The translations under genes were made by a program, and so were the position numbers. The notes below the pieces were generated by a model, which saw only the letters and a list, made by a program, of their open reading frames with translations, was not told the DNA's origin and did no database searches. DNA of 64,000 nt from Nocardioides dongkuii (lineage in GTDB: Bacteria > Actinomycetota > Actinomycetes > Propionibacteriales > Nocardioidaceae), in assembly GCF_014127485.1 (NCBI RefSeq), contig NZ_CP059903.1, positions 372,001 through 436,000 on the forward strand, given 5' to 3'. Below, one piece after another: positions 52,575 through 63,908 of the stretch; the first letter of the stretch is position 1, and each line of letters starts with the position of its first letter.

Positions 52575-54191
52575 TCAGTGCTGGATCGCCTGCTCGGCGC
52601 CCGCGCCGGTGAGCGCGCGGACCTCGAGCTCGGTGTGGCGGTCCTCGGCGGTCGGCTCCTGGGAGGTGACGCTGCCGAGCCAGCCGAGGAAGAAGCCCAG
52701 CGGGATGGAGACGATGCCGGGGTTCTCCAGCGGGAACCAGGAGATGTCGATGCTGCTCGGCAGCAGCGACAGGCTCTTGCCGGTCGGGTCCTCGCCCTTG
52801 CCGGACACCACCGGCGAGAAGAGCACCAGGCCGACCGAGGAGATCAGGCCGCCGTAGATGCTCCACACCGCACCGCGGGTGTTGAACCGGCGCCAGAACA
52901 TGTTGTAGACGATCGCCGGCAGGTTGGCCGAGGCCGCCACCGCGAACGCCAGCGCGACCAGGAACGCGATGTTGAGGTTCTGCGCCGGGATCGCCAGCGC
53001 GATCGCGATCGCGCCGATGGCCGCAGCGGCGATCCGGGTCATCCGGATCTCCTCCTGCTCGGTGGCGGTGCCCTTCTTGATCACGTTGTTGTAGATGTCG
53101 TGGGCCACCGACGCCGACGACGTCAGCGTCAGGCCGGCGACCACGGCGAGGATGGTCGCGAAGGCGACCGCCGCGATCAGGGCCAGCAGGACCGCCCCGC
53201 CCGTGGTCCCGGCGCCACCGCCGACCTCCTCGGCGAGCCGCGGCGAGGCGAGGTTGCCCGCGGCGTCCAGGGTGCCGGTGTCCAGCAGCGCCGCGGCGCC
53301 GAAGCCCAGGACCAGCGTGAACAGGTAGAACACCCCGATCAGGCCGATCGCCCACAGCACCGACTTCCGCGCGTCGCGCGAGGTCGGGACCGTGTAGAAG
53401 CGGATCAGGATGTGCGGCAGCCCCGCCGTGCCCAGCACCAGCGCCAGCCCGAGGCTGAGGAAGTCGATCTTGCTGGTCAGGCTCACGCCGTACCGCAGGC
53501 CCGGCTCGAGGAACGCCGACCCCTGGCCGGAGTTCGACGCCGCGGTGCCGAGCAGGTCGGAGAGGTTGAAGTCGAACTTGATCAGCACCAGCACGACGAT
53601 CAGCGCGGAGCCGGTCATCAGCAGGACGGCCTTGACGATCTGCACCCAGGTGGTGCCCTTCATGCCGCCGACGGTGACGTAGAAGATCATCAGCGCGCCG
53701 ACGGCGACGATGGTGAGGTTCTTGACCGCCTGGTCGTCGACGCCGAGCAGCAGGGTGACCAGCGCGCCCGCGCCGACCATCTGCGCGAGCAGGTAGAAGA
53801 TCGAGACGACGACCGTCGAGGTCGCCGCCGCCATCCGGACCGGGCGGCGGCGCATCCGGAACGCCAGCTGGTCGGCCATCGTGTAGCGGCCGGAGTTGCG
53901 CAGCATCTCCGCGACCAGCAGCAGCGCCACCAGCCAGGCCACGAGGAACCCGATCGAGTAGAGGAACCCGTCGTACCCGGAGAGCGCGATCGCGCCGGAG
54001 ATGCCGAGGAACGACGCCGCCGACATGTAGTCGCCGCCGATCGCGAGGCCGTTCTGGACGCCGGAGAACGAGCGGCCGCCGGCGTAGAAGTCGTTGGTGC
54101 CGGACGTCTGCCGGCTCGCCCAGAAGGTGATGCCGACCGTCAGCGCGACGACGACGAGGAAGAGGCCCGAGGTGAGCACCTGGTCGTCCAT
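52575..54191 (-). CDS. actP: Cation/acetate symporter (ActP-like, sodium:solute symporter family)
   Basis: A 538-residue secondary transporter with about 13 membrane segments, taking up acetate or another short acid with a cation. Typical SSS/ActP features: FYAGGRSFSGVQNGLAIGGD near residue 35 and GTAGLPHILIRFYTVP near 255. The ATG follows the DUF485 stop by 1 base. Genomic link to acs supports acetate as substrate, though pyruvate or propionate cannot be excluded. Confidence 0.93.
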   Translation of the reverse strand: MDDQVLTSGLFLVVVALTVGITFWASRQTSGTNDFYAGGRSFSGVQNGLAIGGDYMSAASFLGISGAIALSGYDGFLYSIGFLVAWLVALLLVAEMLRNSGRYTMADQLAFRMRRRPVRMAAATSTVVVSIFYLLAQMVGAGALVTLLLGVDDQAVKNLTIVAVGALMIFYVTVGGMKGTTWVQIVKAVLLMTGSALIVVLVLIKFDFNLSDLLGTAASNSGQGSAFLEPGLRYGVSLTSKIDFLSLGLALVLGTAGLPHILIRFYTVPTSRDARKSVLWAIGLIGVFYLFTLVLGFGAAALLDTGTLDAAGNLASPRLAEEVGGGAGTTGGAVLLALIAAVAFATILAVVAGLTLTSSASVAHDIYNNVIKKGTATEQEEIRMTRIAAAAIGAIAIALAIPAQNLNIAFLVALAFAVAASANLPAIVYNMFWRRFNTRGAVWSIYGGLISSVGLVLFSPVVSGKGEDPTGKSLSLLPSSIDISWFPLENPGIVSIPLGFFLGWLGSVTSQEPTAEDRHTELEVRALTGAGAEQAIQH

Positions 54192-54192
54192 G

Positions 54193-54558
54193 TCAGCGCC
54201 CCTGTCCCATGTGGGCGCGGTACTCGTCGTCGAGGACCCGCGCCAGCGGGTCGAGCTTCGCGGTGGAGAACCGGCTGTAGAGCCAGGCGAGCAGGAACGT
54301 CGTCACGAACTGCAGCAGCCCGAAGACCAGGGCCACGTTGATGTTGCCGATGAGCTTGGTGTCCATGAAGCCACCCGCCCAGTTCGACATGACGACGTAG
54401 AGCAGGTACCAGGCCAGGAAGGCCACCGTCGCGGGGAACACGAAGCCCCGGTAGAGCCGGCGCAGCTCGGTGAACTCCGGCCGGTCGTGCAGCTCGTCGT
54501 ACACGGGGTCGTGGCGCTCGGCCTGCCCCGGGTCGTGGTGCTCGGAGGTGCTGCTCAC
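54193..54558 (-). CDS. DUF485 membrane protein (YjcH-like)
   Basis: A 121-residue protein with two membrane segments (about 42-62 and 77-100) and the family motif FPATVAFLAWYLLYVVMSNWA. DUF485 proteins are routinely encoded just upstream of ActP-type symporters and probably assist them. GTG at 54558 has AGAGGGGA upstream; a longer frame reading back to 54777 has no support. Confidence 0.88.
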   Translation of the reverse strand: MSSTSEHHDPGQAERHDPVYDELHDRPEFTELRRLYRGFVFPATVAFLAWYLLYVVMSNWAGGFMDTKLIGNINVALVFGLLQFVTTFLLAWLYSRFSTAKLDPLARVLDDEYRAHMGQGR

Positions 54559-54702
54559 GGGTGGTCCCCTCTCGGGCGTGACGTGGATGTGATCGCCGTC
54601 ACGGTAGAAGCGGCGGGCCGCGCCGATCAGCGGTGACCGGGCCGTTGTCGCCGAGCGGATCGGCGGTGTCGGTGAGCGGTCGCTCCGGGGCGACGAACGG
54701 TC

Positions 54703-54743
54703 GTGAGGTCCGGTGAGGTCGTGAGGCCCGTGAGGTCGTGAGC
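54703..54743. promoter_or_regulatory. Five imperfect direct repeats of GTGAGGTC upstream of narK
   Basis: GTGAGGTC at 54703, 54713 and 54730, GTGAGGCC at 54721 and a partial GTGAGC at 54738, spaced 8-10 bases. A TTGACG (54749) follows just downstream and could be the narK -35 box, but no matching -10 was found. Candidate binding array for the pathway regulator (NnaR or GlnR). Two ACCGGT palindromes 19 bp apart (54757, 54776) lie closer to the gene. Confidence 0.5.
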
Positions 54744-54809
54744 AGAAGTTGACGGCACCGGTACGGCGGCAGGTCACCGGTGTTACGACGGCTCCCGAGG
54801 ATCGGGGTC

Positions 54810-56315
54810 ATGACGATCACCGACCCCCGCGCGGCGGCTGCACCCACCGACCCGGCGCCGCGCCGCGGCCGCTGGATCGACGACTGGCGCCCGGAGGACC
54901 CGGAGTTCTGGGAGTCGACCGGACGCCGGGTCGCCCGCCGCAACCTGATCTGGTCGATCTTCGCCGAGCACCTCGGGTTCTCGGTCTGGCTGATCTGGAG
55001 CGTCAGCTCGGTCTTCCTGGTGTCGATGGGCTTCGACTTCGGCCCGCAGCAGCTGTTCCTGCTCGTGGCGCTGCCCAACCTGGTCGGGTCCCTGCTCCGG
55101 CTGCCCTACACGTTCGCGGTCCCGCGGTTCGGCGGTCGCACCTGGACGATGGTCAGCGCGGCGCTGCTGCTGGTCCCGACGCTCGGCTTCGCGGTCGCGG
55201 TGCAGGACCCCGGCACGCCGTACTGGGTGTTCTGCCTGATCGCGGCGACCGCCGGCCTCGGCGGCGGGAACTTCGCCAGCTCGATGGCGAACATCAACTT
55301 CTTCTACCCCAGCGACAAGAAGGGGGCCGCGCTCGGTCTCAACGCCGCCGGCGGCAACTTCGGCGTCTCGCTGATCCAACTCTTCCTGCCGGTGATCGTC
55401 GGCGGCGCCGGGATCTTCGGGATGGTCAAGGCGAGCGACGGCGGGATCCACCTCGAGCGGGCCGCCTACGTGTACGCCGGCCTCGCGGTGGTGGCGACGC
55501 TCGCGGCGTACCTGTTCATGGACAACCTGAGCTCGGCGCGGTCGAGGCCGCGCGAGCAGCTCCAGGTGGTCAGGGAGCCGCAGACGTGGGTGATGGCGTT
55601 CCTCTACCTCGGGACGTTCGGCTCCTTCATCGGCTACTCCGCCGCGATGCCGCTGCTCATCAAGCTCAACTTCTGGGTGCCGGACCCGGCCCCGCTCGGC
55701 ACCGGCATCTACTTCGCCTACTTCGCCTTCCTGGGGGCGCTCGTCGGCTCCGCGACCCGCCCGCTCGGTGGCTGGCTGGCCGACCGGTACGGCGGCGCGC
55801 GGGTCACCCTGGCGGCGTTCGGCGGGATGATCGTCTTCACGCTCGCCGTGCTGTGGACGCTCACGCAGCTGACACCGAACCCGGGCGCCAGCCCGGCGGT
55901 CGCCGAGGACAACCAGTCCTGGTTCCCCTGGTTCCTCGCGTTCTTCCTCTGCGTCTTCGCCAGCACCGGCATCGGCAACGGCTCGACGTACAAGATGATC
56001 CCGGCGATCTTCCGCACCCGCGCCGAGCGGGCCAGCACCCCCGGCACCGCCGAGCGCGCCACCGCGCTCGGCGTCGCCACCAAGCAGGCCTCGGCCGCGA
56101 TCGGCGTCATCGGCGCGGTCGGCGCCGTCGGGGGCTTCCTCATCCCGATCGCGTTCAGCTCGCCGTGGGTCGAGCAGCCGATGGAGGCCACCAAGGGCGC
56201 GTTCGTCGTCTTCACCGGCTTCTACCTGCTCTGCGCCGCCGTGACCTGGTTCGTCTTCCTGCGCCGGCCGACCCCGGCGAGGGCGCACACCAGCCTCGCC
56301 GGCGCCGGGATCTGA
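54810..56315 (+). CDS. narK: Nitrate/nitrite transporter NarK
   Basis: A 501-residue major-facilitator protein with 12 membrane segments. Both nitrate signatures are visible: GGGNFASSMANINFFYP in segment 5 and GIGNGSTYKMIP in segment 11. Imports nitrate for assimilation and may exchange it for nitrite. ATG at 54810 preferred over 54780; it follows a GAGGATCGGGG stretch. First gene of the nitrate operon; nitrate reductase starts 5 bases after it. Confidence 0.95.
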   Translation: MTITDPRAAAAPTDPAPRRGRWIDDWRPEDPEFWESTGRRVARRNLIWSIFAEHLGFSVWLIWSVSSVFLVSMGFDFGPQQLFLLVALPNLVGSLLRLPYTFAVPRFGGRTWTMVSAALLLVPTLGFAVAVQDPGTPYWVFCLIAATAGLGGGNFASSMANINFFYPSDKKGAALGLNAAGGNFGVSLIQLFLPVIVGGAGIFGMVKASDGGIHLERAAYVYAGLAVVATLAAYLFMDNLSSARSRPREQLQVVREPQTWVMAFLYLGTFGSFIGYSAAMPLLIKLNFWVPDPAPLGTGIYFAYFAFLGALVGSATRPLGGWLADRYGGARVTLAAFGGMIVFTLAVLWTLTQLTPNPGASPAVAEDNQSWFPWFLAFFLCVFASTGIGNGSTYKMIPAIFRTRAERASTPGTAERATALGVATKQASAAIGVIGAVGAVGGFLIPIAFSSPWVEQPMEATKGAFVVFTGFYLLCAAVTWFVFLRRPTPARAHTSLAGAGI

Positions 56316-56320
56316 GCGGC

Positions 56321-58416
<2,096 letters not shown>

Positions 58417-58420
<4 letters not shown>

Positions 58421-59850
58421 GCGGCGAGCGGGTCGTCGTGGTCGGGTCCGGCATGGCCGCGACCCGGCTGGTCGAGGAGCTGGTCGCCCGGCGGACCGGG
58501 CACCACGTGACGGTGCTCGGCGACGAGCCGCACGCGCCGTACAACCGGATCCTGCTGTCGGCGGTCCTGGAGGGCACCCACAGCCGCGCGGCGCTGACCC
58601 TGCGGACGGCGGGGTGGTACGCCGAGCAGGGCGTCGACCTGCGGCTCGGCGCCCGGGTCCTGGACGTCGACCGCGACGCCCGCGAGGTGATGCTGGTCGA
58701 CGGCACCCGGCTCGGCTACGACCGGCTGGTGCTGGCCACCGGGTCCGTCCCGACCCTCCCGCCGATCCGCGGGCTCGTCCGGGTCGACGGCCGGCTGCAC
58801 GACGCGGTGCACGCGTTCCGCAGCCTCGACGACTGCGACCGGCTGGACGCCGCGGTGACATCGGGCTCGACGGGCTCGACCCACGGTGCTGTCCGGCGCG
58901 CGGTCGTCGTGGGCGGCGGGCTGCTCGGCCTGCAGGTCGCCCGGGCGCTCGGCGTCCGCGGCCTCGCCGTCGAGGTGGTCGAGGGCGGCGAGCACCTGCT
59001 GCGCAGCCAGGTCGACGCGAAGGCGGGCGCGATCATCGCCCGCGACCTGCGCCGGCTGGGCGTGACCGTCTACACCGGCGCCCGGGCGGTGCGCCTCGAC
59101 GACGCCGGGCTGGTCCTGGACAACGGCTACACGCTCGAGACCGACCTGGTCGTGCTCACCGCCGGAGGCCGCCCGAGCACCGCCCTGGCCCGGCGCGCGG
59201 GGCTCACCGTGCGCCGCGGGATCGTCGTCGACGACCGGCTCCGCTCGGTGGCCGACGAGCGCGTCCACGCCGTCGGCGACTGCGCCGAGCACGGCGGCCG
59301 GACCACCGGCTTCGTGCCGCCCGCCTGGGAGCAGGCCGCGCTGGTCGCCGCCCACCTCGCCGGCGAGGACGTCACCTACGCCGGCACCCGCAGCGTGGCG
59401 CGGCTGCGGGCCACCGGGCTCGAGGTCGCCGTGCTCGGGGACCCGCAGGCCACCGGCGGCGAGGTCGTCGAGGTCACCAACCCCGTCGTCGGGTCGCACC
59501 GCCGCCTCGTCGTCCGCGACGGCCGGATCGTCGCCGGCACGCTGGTCGGCGACCTGTCCCGCATCGGTCTGATCACCCAGCACTACGACCGCGGCACGGT
59601 CCTCGGCCCGACCGAGCCCGGCCTGCTGCTGATGCCCGACCGCGCCACCGCGGCCGCCGTCCCCGTGCTGCCCGACGACGCGGAGGTCTGCGCGTGCGCC
59701 GGCGTCAGCGCCGGGGCCGTGCGGGCCTGCGCCTCGCTCGAGGAGGCCCGGCAGACCACCCGTGCCACCACCGGCTGCGGCGGCTGCTCCGCCGCCGTCC
59801 GCCTGCTGCTCGCCGCCCGCACCGCCCCCTTGGAAGGAACCCCCCGATGA
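58417..59850 (+). CDS. FAD-dependent oxidoreductase with C-terminal BFD-like [2Fe-2S] domain (nitrate reductase electron donor)
   Basis: A 477-residue protein homologous to the N-terminal half of NirB/NasB. The FAD motif is VVVGSGMAATR (residues 5-17), the NAD(P) motif VVVGGGLLGLQVARAL near 165, and FAD motif HAVGDCAEH near 287. The last 45 residues (CACAGVSAGAVRAC..TGCGGC) form a BFD-type [2Fe-2S] domain with four cysteines. Likely passes NAD(P)H electrons to the nitrate reductase encoded just upstream. ATG overlaps that stop (ATGA), and its own stop overlaps nirB. Confidence 0.85.
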
Positions 59851-62402
59851 GCCCCCAGCACCGCCCCCACCAGCGCAGGACGCTGGTCGTCGTCGGCCAC
59901 GGCATGGTCGGCCACCGCTTCGTGCAGGCGGCGATCGAGCGCGGCCTCACCGAGACCCACGACATCGTGGTGGTGGGCGAGGAGCCGCGGCCGGCGTACG
60001 ACCGCGTCGCGCTCACCTCGTTCTTCGAGGTCGGCGCGGACGCGCTCTCCCTCCTGCCGTCGGGGGCGTACGACGACCCGCGGGTGCGGCTGGTCCTCGG
60101 CACCGCGGTCGAGGGCGTCGACCCCGAGACCCGCACCGTGCTGCTCGCGGGCGGCGAGGTGCTGGTCTACGACGAGCTGGTGCTGGCGACCGGGGCGGCC
60201 CCGTTCGTGCCGCCGGTGCCCGGGCACGACCTGCCCGGCTGCTTCGTCTACCGCACCGTCGAGGACCTCGAGGCGATCCGCGAGGCGGCCGGCGCCGCGA
60301 CCGTGGGCGCGGTCGTCGGCGGCGGCCTGCTCGGGCTCGAGGCCGCGAACGCGCTCGCCCAGCTGGGCCTCGAGACGCACGTGGTCGAGATGGCGCCGCG
60401 CCTGATGGCGGTCCAGGTCGACGACGCCGGCGGGGCGGTGCTGACCCGGCACATCGAGAAGCTCGGCCTCAGCGTGCACACCGGCGCCCGGACCTCCGCG
60501 GTGCTCGAGCAGGACGGCCGGGCGGCGGGCCTGGACCTGGGGGAGGCGGGCACGGTCGAGGCCGAGGTGGTGGTCTTCTCCGCCGGCATCCGGCCGCGGG
60601 ACGCGCTGGCCCGCGCCGCGGGCCTCGACCTCGCCGAGCGCGGCGGCGTCCTCGTCGACGAGCGGTGTCGCACCTCCGACCCGCACGTGTGGGCGATCGG
60701 CGAGTGCGCGGCGCCGGCCGGCCGCATGTACGGCCTGGTCGCGCCCGGCTACGCGATGGCCGAGGTCGTCGTCGACGCGCTGCTCGGCGGGTCCGGCAGC
60801 TTCACCGGCGCGGACCTGTCGACCAAGCTCAAGCTGATGGGCGTGGACGTGGCCAGCTTCGGCGACGCGTTCGCGACCACCCCCGACGCGCTGGAGCTGG
60901 TCTTCGCCGACGCGGTCGCCGGGGTCTACAAGAAGCTGGTCGTCTCCGAGGACGGCCGGCAGCTGCTGGGCGGCATCCTGGTCGGCGACGCCTCGGCGTA
61001 CGGCGTGCTGCGGCCGATGGTCGCCAGCGGCATCGAGCTGCCCGCCAACCCCGAGGAGCTGATCCTGCCCGCGGGCCGCGGCGGCGCGGTCGACGTCGGC
61101 CTGCCCGACGAGGCGCAGGTGTGCTCCTGCAACGACGTCACCAAGCGCGCCATCCTCGACGCCGTCGACGAGGGCGGCACGTGCGACAGCCCGTCCTGCG
61201 TGACCCGCTGCACCCGCGCCGGCAGCACCTGCGGGTCCTGCAAGCCGCTGGTCAAGAAGATCGTCGAGGACCACTTCGCGGCCGTCGGGCGGACCGTCGA
61301 CCGCAGCCTGTGCGAGCACTTCCCGCTCACCCGCCAGGAGCTCTTCGACGTGGTGGCCGTGCACGGCCACACGCGCTTCGACGACATCGTCGCCGCGCAC
61401 GGCCGCGGTCGCGGGTGCGACGTCTGCAAGCCGGTGGTCGCCTCGATCCTGGCCAGCCAGCTGAACGGGCACGTGCTCGAGGCGGACCGGCGGACCCTCC
61501 AGGACACCAACGACGCCTACCTCGCCAACATCCAGCGCAACGGCACCTACTCGGTGGTGCCCCGCATCCCCGGCGGCGAGATCACCCCCGAGAAGCTGAT
61601 CGTGATCGGCCAGGTCGCCCAGGACTACGGGCTCTACACCAAGATCACCGGCGGTCAGCGGATCGACCTCTTCGGCGCCCGGATGGAGCAGCTGCCGGAG
61701 ATCTGGCGCCGGCTCGTCGACGCCGGCTTCGAGTCCGGGCACGCCTACGGCAAGTCGCTGCGCACGGTGAAGTCCTGCGTCGGCTCGACCTGGTGCCGGT
61801 ACGGCGTGCAGGACTCGGTGCAGCTGGCCGTCGACCTGGAGCTGCGCTACCGCGGGCTCCGCTCGCCGCACAAGCTCAAGGGCGGGGTCAGCGGCTGCGC
61901 GCGCGAGTGCGCGGAGGCCCGCGGCAAGGACTTCGGCGTGATCGCGACCGAGAAGGGCTGGAACCTCTACGTCGGGGGCAACGGCGGCGCCACCCCGGTG
62001 CACGCCCGCCTGCTCGCCGGCGACCTCGACACCGAGACGCTGGTGCGCTACCTCGACCGGTTCCTCATGTACTACATCCGCACCGCCGACCGGCTGCAGC
62101 GCACGGCTCCCTGGGTGGACTCGCTCGACGGCGGCCTGGAGCGGGTGCGGGCGGTGGTGGTCGACGACGAGCTGGGGCTGGGCTCGGAGCTGGAGGCGGC
62201 GATGGCCGCCCACGTGGACTCCTACTTCGACGAGTGGAAGGCGACCATCGAGGACCCGGCGAAGCTGGAGCGGTTCGTCTCCTTCGTCAACGCCCCCGGC
62301 GTCCCGGACCCCACGATCTCCTTCCGCGAGGAGCGGGGGCAGGCGGTGCCCGGCGACCCGGTGCCGCTCGGGGCGACGATCCCGGTCGGGGCGCCCCGAT
62401 GA
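59847..62402 (+). CDS. nirB: NAD(P)H nitrite reductase large subunit
   Basis: Reduces nitrite to ammonium, 851 residues. FAD domain start VVVGHGMVGHRFV, NAD motif VVGGGLLGLEAANAL near 152, a BFD-like [2Fe-2S] domain around 428-480 (CSCNDVTK..STCGSCKPL), then sulfite/nitrite reductase repeats with siroheme-[4Fe-4S] ligands CVGSTWC and SGCARECAEA near 645-690. Complete. ATG overlaps the preceding stop and has GAAGGAA upstream. Confidence 0.96.
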   Translation: MSPQHRPHQRRTLVVVGHGMVGHRFVQAAIERGLTETHDIVVVGEEPRPAYDRVALTSFFEVGADALSLLPSGAYDDPRVRLVLGTAVEGVDPETRTVLLAGGEVLVYDELVLATGAAPFVPPVPGHDLPGCFVYRTVEDLEAIREAAGAATVGAVVGGGLLGLEAANALAQLGLETHVVEMAPRLMAVQVDDAGGAVLTRHIEKLGLSVHTGARTSAVLEQDGRAAGLDLGEAGTVEAEVVVFSAGIRPRDALARAAGLDLAERGGVLVDERCRTSDPHVWAIGECAAPAGRMYGLVAPGYAMAEVVVDALLGGSGSFTGADLSTKLKLMGVDVASFGDAFATTPDALELVFADAVAGVYKKLVVSEDGRQLLGGILVGDASAYGVLRPMVASGIELPANPEELILPAGRGGAVDVGLPDEAQVCSCNDVTKRAILDAVDEGGTCDSPSCVTRCTRAGSTCGSCKPLVKKIVEDHFAAVGRTVDRSLCEHFPLTRQELFDVVAVHGHTRFDDIVAAHGRGRGCDVCKPVVASILASQLNGHVLEADRRTLQDTNDAYLANIQRNGTYSVVPRIPGGEITPEKLIVIGQVAQDYGLYTKITGGQRIDLFGARMEQLPEIWRRLVDAGFESGHAYGKSLRTVKSCVGSTWCRYGVQDSVQLAVDLELRYRGLRSPHKLKGGVSGCARECAEARGKDFGVIATEKGWNLYVGGNGGATPVHARLLAGDLDTETLVRYLDRFLMYYIRTADRLQRTAPWVDSLDGGLERVRAVVVDDELGLGSELEAAMAAHVDSYFDEWKATIEDPAKLERFVSFVNAPGVPDPTISFREERGQAVPGDPVPLGATIPVGAPR

Positions 62403-62740
62403 CGACGTACACCGCCGTCTGCCGGCTCGCGCAGATCGAGGTCGAGGGCGCGGTGTGCGCGCTGGTCGACGGCGAGGCGGTCGCCGTGTTCCGCACCCAC
62501 GACGACGAGGTGCTGGCGATCGGCAACTACGATCCCTGCTCACGGGCCTCGGTCCTGGCCCGTGGCATCGTGGGGACCCGGGGAGACACCGTGTTCGTGG
62601 CCTCCCCGATGCACAAGCAGGCCTTCGACCTGCGCACCGGACAGTGCCTCGACGACGCGGCGGTCCGGGTCCCGACGTACGACGTCCAGGTGGGTCCCGA
62701 CGGCACGGTGCTCGTCGGCCGCAGGAGGGAGGGTCCGTGA
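62399..62740 (+). CDS. nirD: Nitrite reductase small subunit
   Basis: A 113-residue Rieske-fold subunit of NirBD. The fold is recognisable (ALVDGEAVAVFRTHDDEVLAIGN and SPMHKQAFDLRTGQC), but the Rieske ligands are incomplete (CSR instead of CxH; MH rather than CxxH), as usual for NirD, so no cluster is expected. Overlaps nirB by 4 bases and the regulator gene by 4 bases. Confidence 0.94.
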   Translation: MTTYTAVCRLAQIEVEGAVCALVDGEAVAVFRTHDDEVLAIGNYDPCSRASVLARGIVGTRGDTVFVASPMHKQAFDLRTGQCLDDAAVRVPTYDVQVGPDGTVLVGRRREGP

Positions 62741-63852
62741 CCGAGCTGCCGCTGGCCGGCTTCCGGGTCGGGGTGACCGCCGCCCGCAAGGTCGAGGAGC
62801 AGGTGGCGCTCCTCGAGCGCCGCGGGGCGGCCGTCGAATGGGCACCCGCGCTCTCCCAGGACCCCAACCAGGTCGACGACGTCGAGCTGCGGGCGGCGAC
62901 CGAGGACGTGCTCGCGCGGCCGGTCGACATGTTCCTCGCGACCACGGGCATCGGCATGAAGGCGTGGTTCGCCGCCGCGGACCGCTGGGGGCTCGCCGAC
63001 CGCCTGGTCGCGGCGCTCGGCGACGCCGAGATCCTCGCCCGCGGCCCCAAGTCCGTCGGCGCGCTGCGCCGCCGCGGCCTGCGCGAGCTGTGGGCGCCGG
63101 AGTCGGAGTGCTTCGAGGACGTGCTCGAGCACCTGCGCGGCCGCGACCTGACCGGGATCCGGATCGTCGTGCAGGAGCACGGCCAGTCGCTCTCGATGGT
63201 CGCGCACGCGCTGCGCCGCCGGGGCGCCGACGTCCGGGTCGTGACGGTCTACCGCGTCGTCGGCGCCGAGGACCCCGAGCCGATGTTCCGGCTGATCGAC
63301 CTGATCGCCGACCGCGAGCTCGACGCCGTCACCTTCACCTCCGCGCCCGCGGTCGCCGCGCTGATGGGCGCGGCCGGACCCACCGGCCGCCGCGACGACG
63401 TGGTCACCGCGTTCCAGGCCGACGTGGTCGCGGCCTGCGTCGGCCCGGTGACCGCCGCGGCGTTCGAGCTCTGGGGGGTGCCCACGATCGTCCCCGAGCG
63501 CTCCCGGCTGGTCGCGATGGTCAAGCAGCTCGAGACCGAGCTGCCCTCGCGCCGCGGCGGGCTCGCGCTCACGCTCACCGGCGGCTCCGTGCTCCTCCTG
63601 CACGGCGACGACGTGCTCCTGGACGGGGTCGAGGTGCGGCTCTCGGCGGCGCCGGCGGCCGTCCTCCAGGCGCTGGTGGCGAACCCCGGCAACGTCGTGT
63701 CCCGGCGCGCCCTGCTCGCCATGCTGCCGAGCGGCACCGCGGGCTCGGAGCACGCCGTGGAGATGGCCGTCGCCCGGCTCCGCGCCGCCCTCGGCACCAA
63801 GGCGGTCCAGACCGTCGTCAAGCGCGGCTACCGGCTCGCGGTCGGTGGTTGA
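62737..63852 (+). CDS. NnaR-type regulator: HemD-like (uroporphyrinogen-III synthase fold) domain plus OmpR-type winged helix
   Basis: A 371-residue two-domain protein. Residues 1-265 have the HemD fold (FRVGVTAARKVEEQVALLERRG start; LVVQEHGQS-like and VTFTSAPAVAAL motifs). Residues 280-371 form an OmpR/PhoB-type DNA-binding winged helix (LVANPGNVVSRRALLAML and VVKRGYRLAV). NnaR of Streptomyces and mycobacteria has this layout and activates nirB and nitrate genes. HemD fold suggests sensing of a tetrapyrrole linked to siroheme supply. Real uroporphyrinogen synthase activity cannot be ruled out. GTG start overlaps nirD. Confidence 0.88.
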   Translation: MTELPLAGFRVGVTAARKVEEQVALLERRGAAVEWAPALSQDPNQVDDVELRAATEDVLARPVDMFLATTGIGMKAWFAAADRWGLADRLVAALGDAEILARGPKSVGALRRRGLRELWAPESECFEDVLEHLRGRDLTGIRIVVQEHGQSLSMVAHALRRRGADVRVVTVYRVVGAEDPEPMFRLIDLIADRELDAVTFTSAPAVAALMGAAGPTGRRDDVVTAFQADVVAACVGPVTAAAFELWGVPTIVPERSRLVAMVKQLETELPSRRGGLALTLTGGSVLLLHGDDVLLDGVEVRLSAAPAAVLQALVANPGNVVSRRALLAMLPSGTAGSEHAVEMAVARLRAALGTKAVQTVVKRGYRLAVGG

Positions 63853-63908
63853 GGGACCGCTGACCTGGGCTCCTCGACGTGCCGCGGGCTCCGGCGCCGG
63901 GGGACGGC

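Noticed and set aside
54749..54787. Complete -35/-10 promoter for narK
   Set aside because: TTGACG is a good -35, but no TANNNT box lies 16-19 bases downstream.
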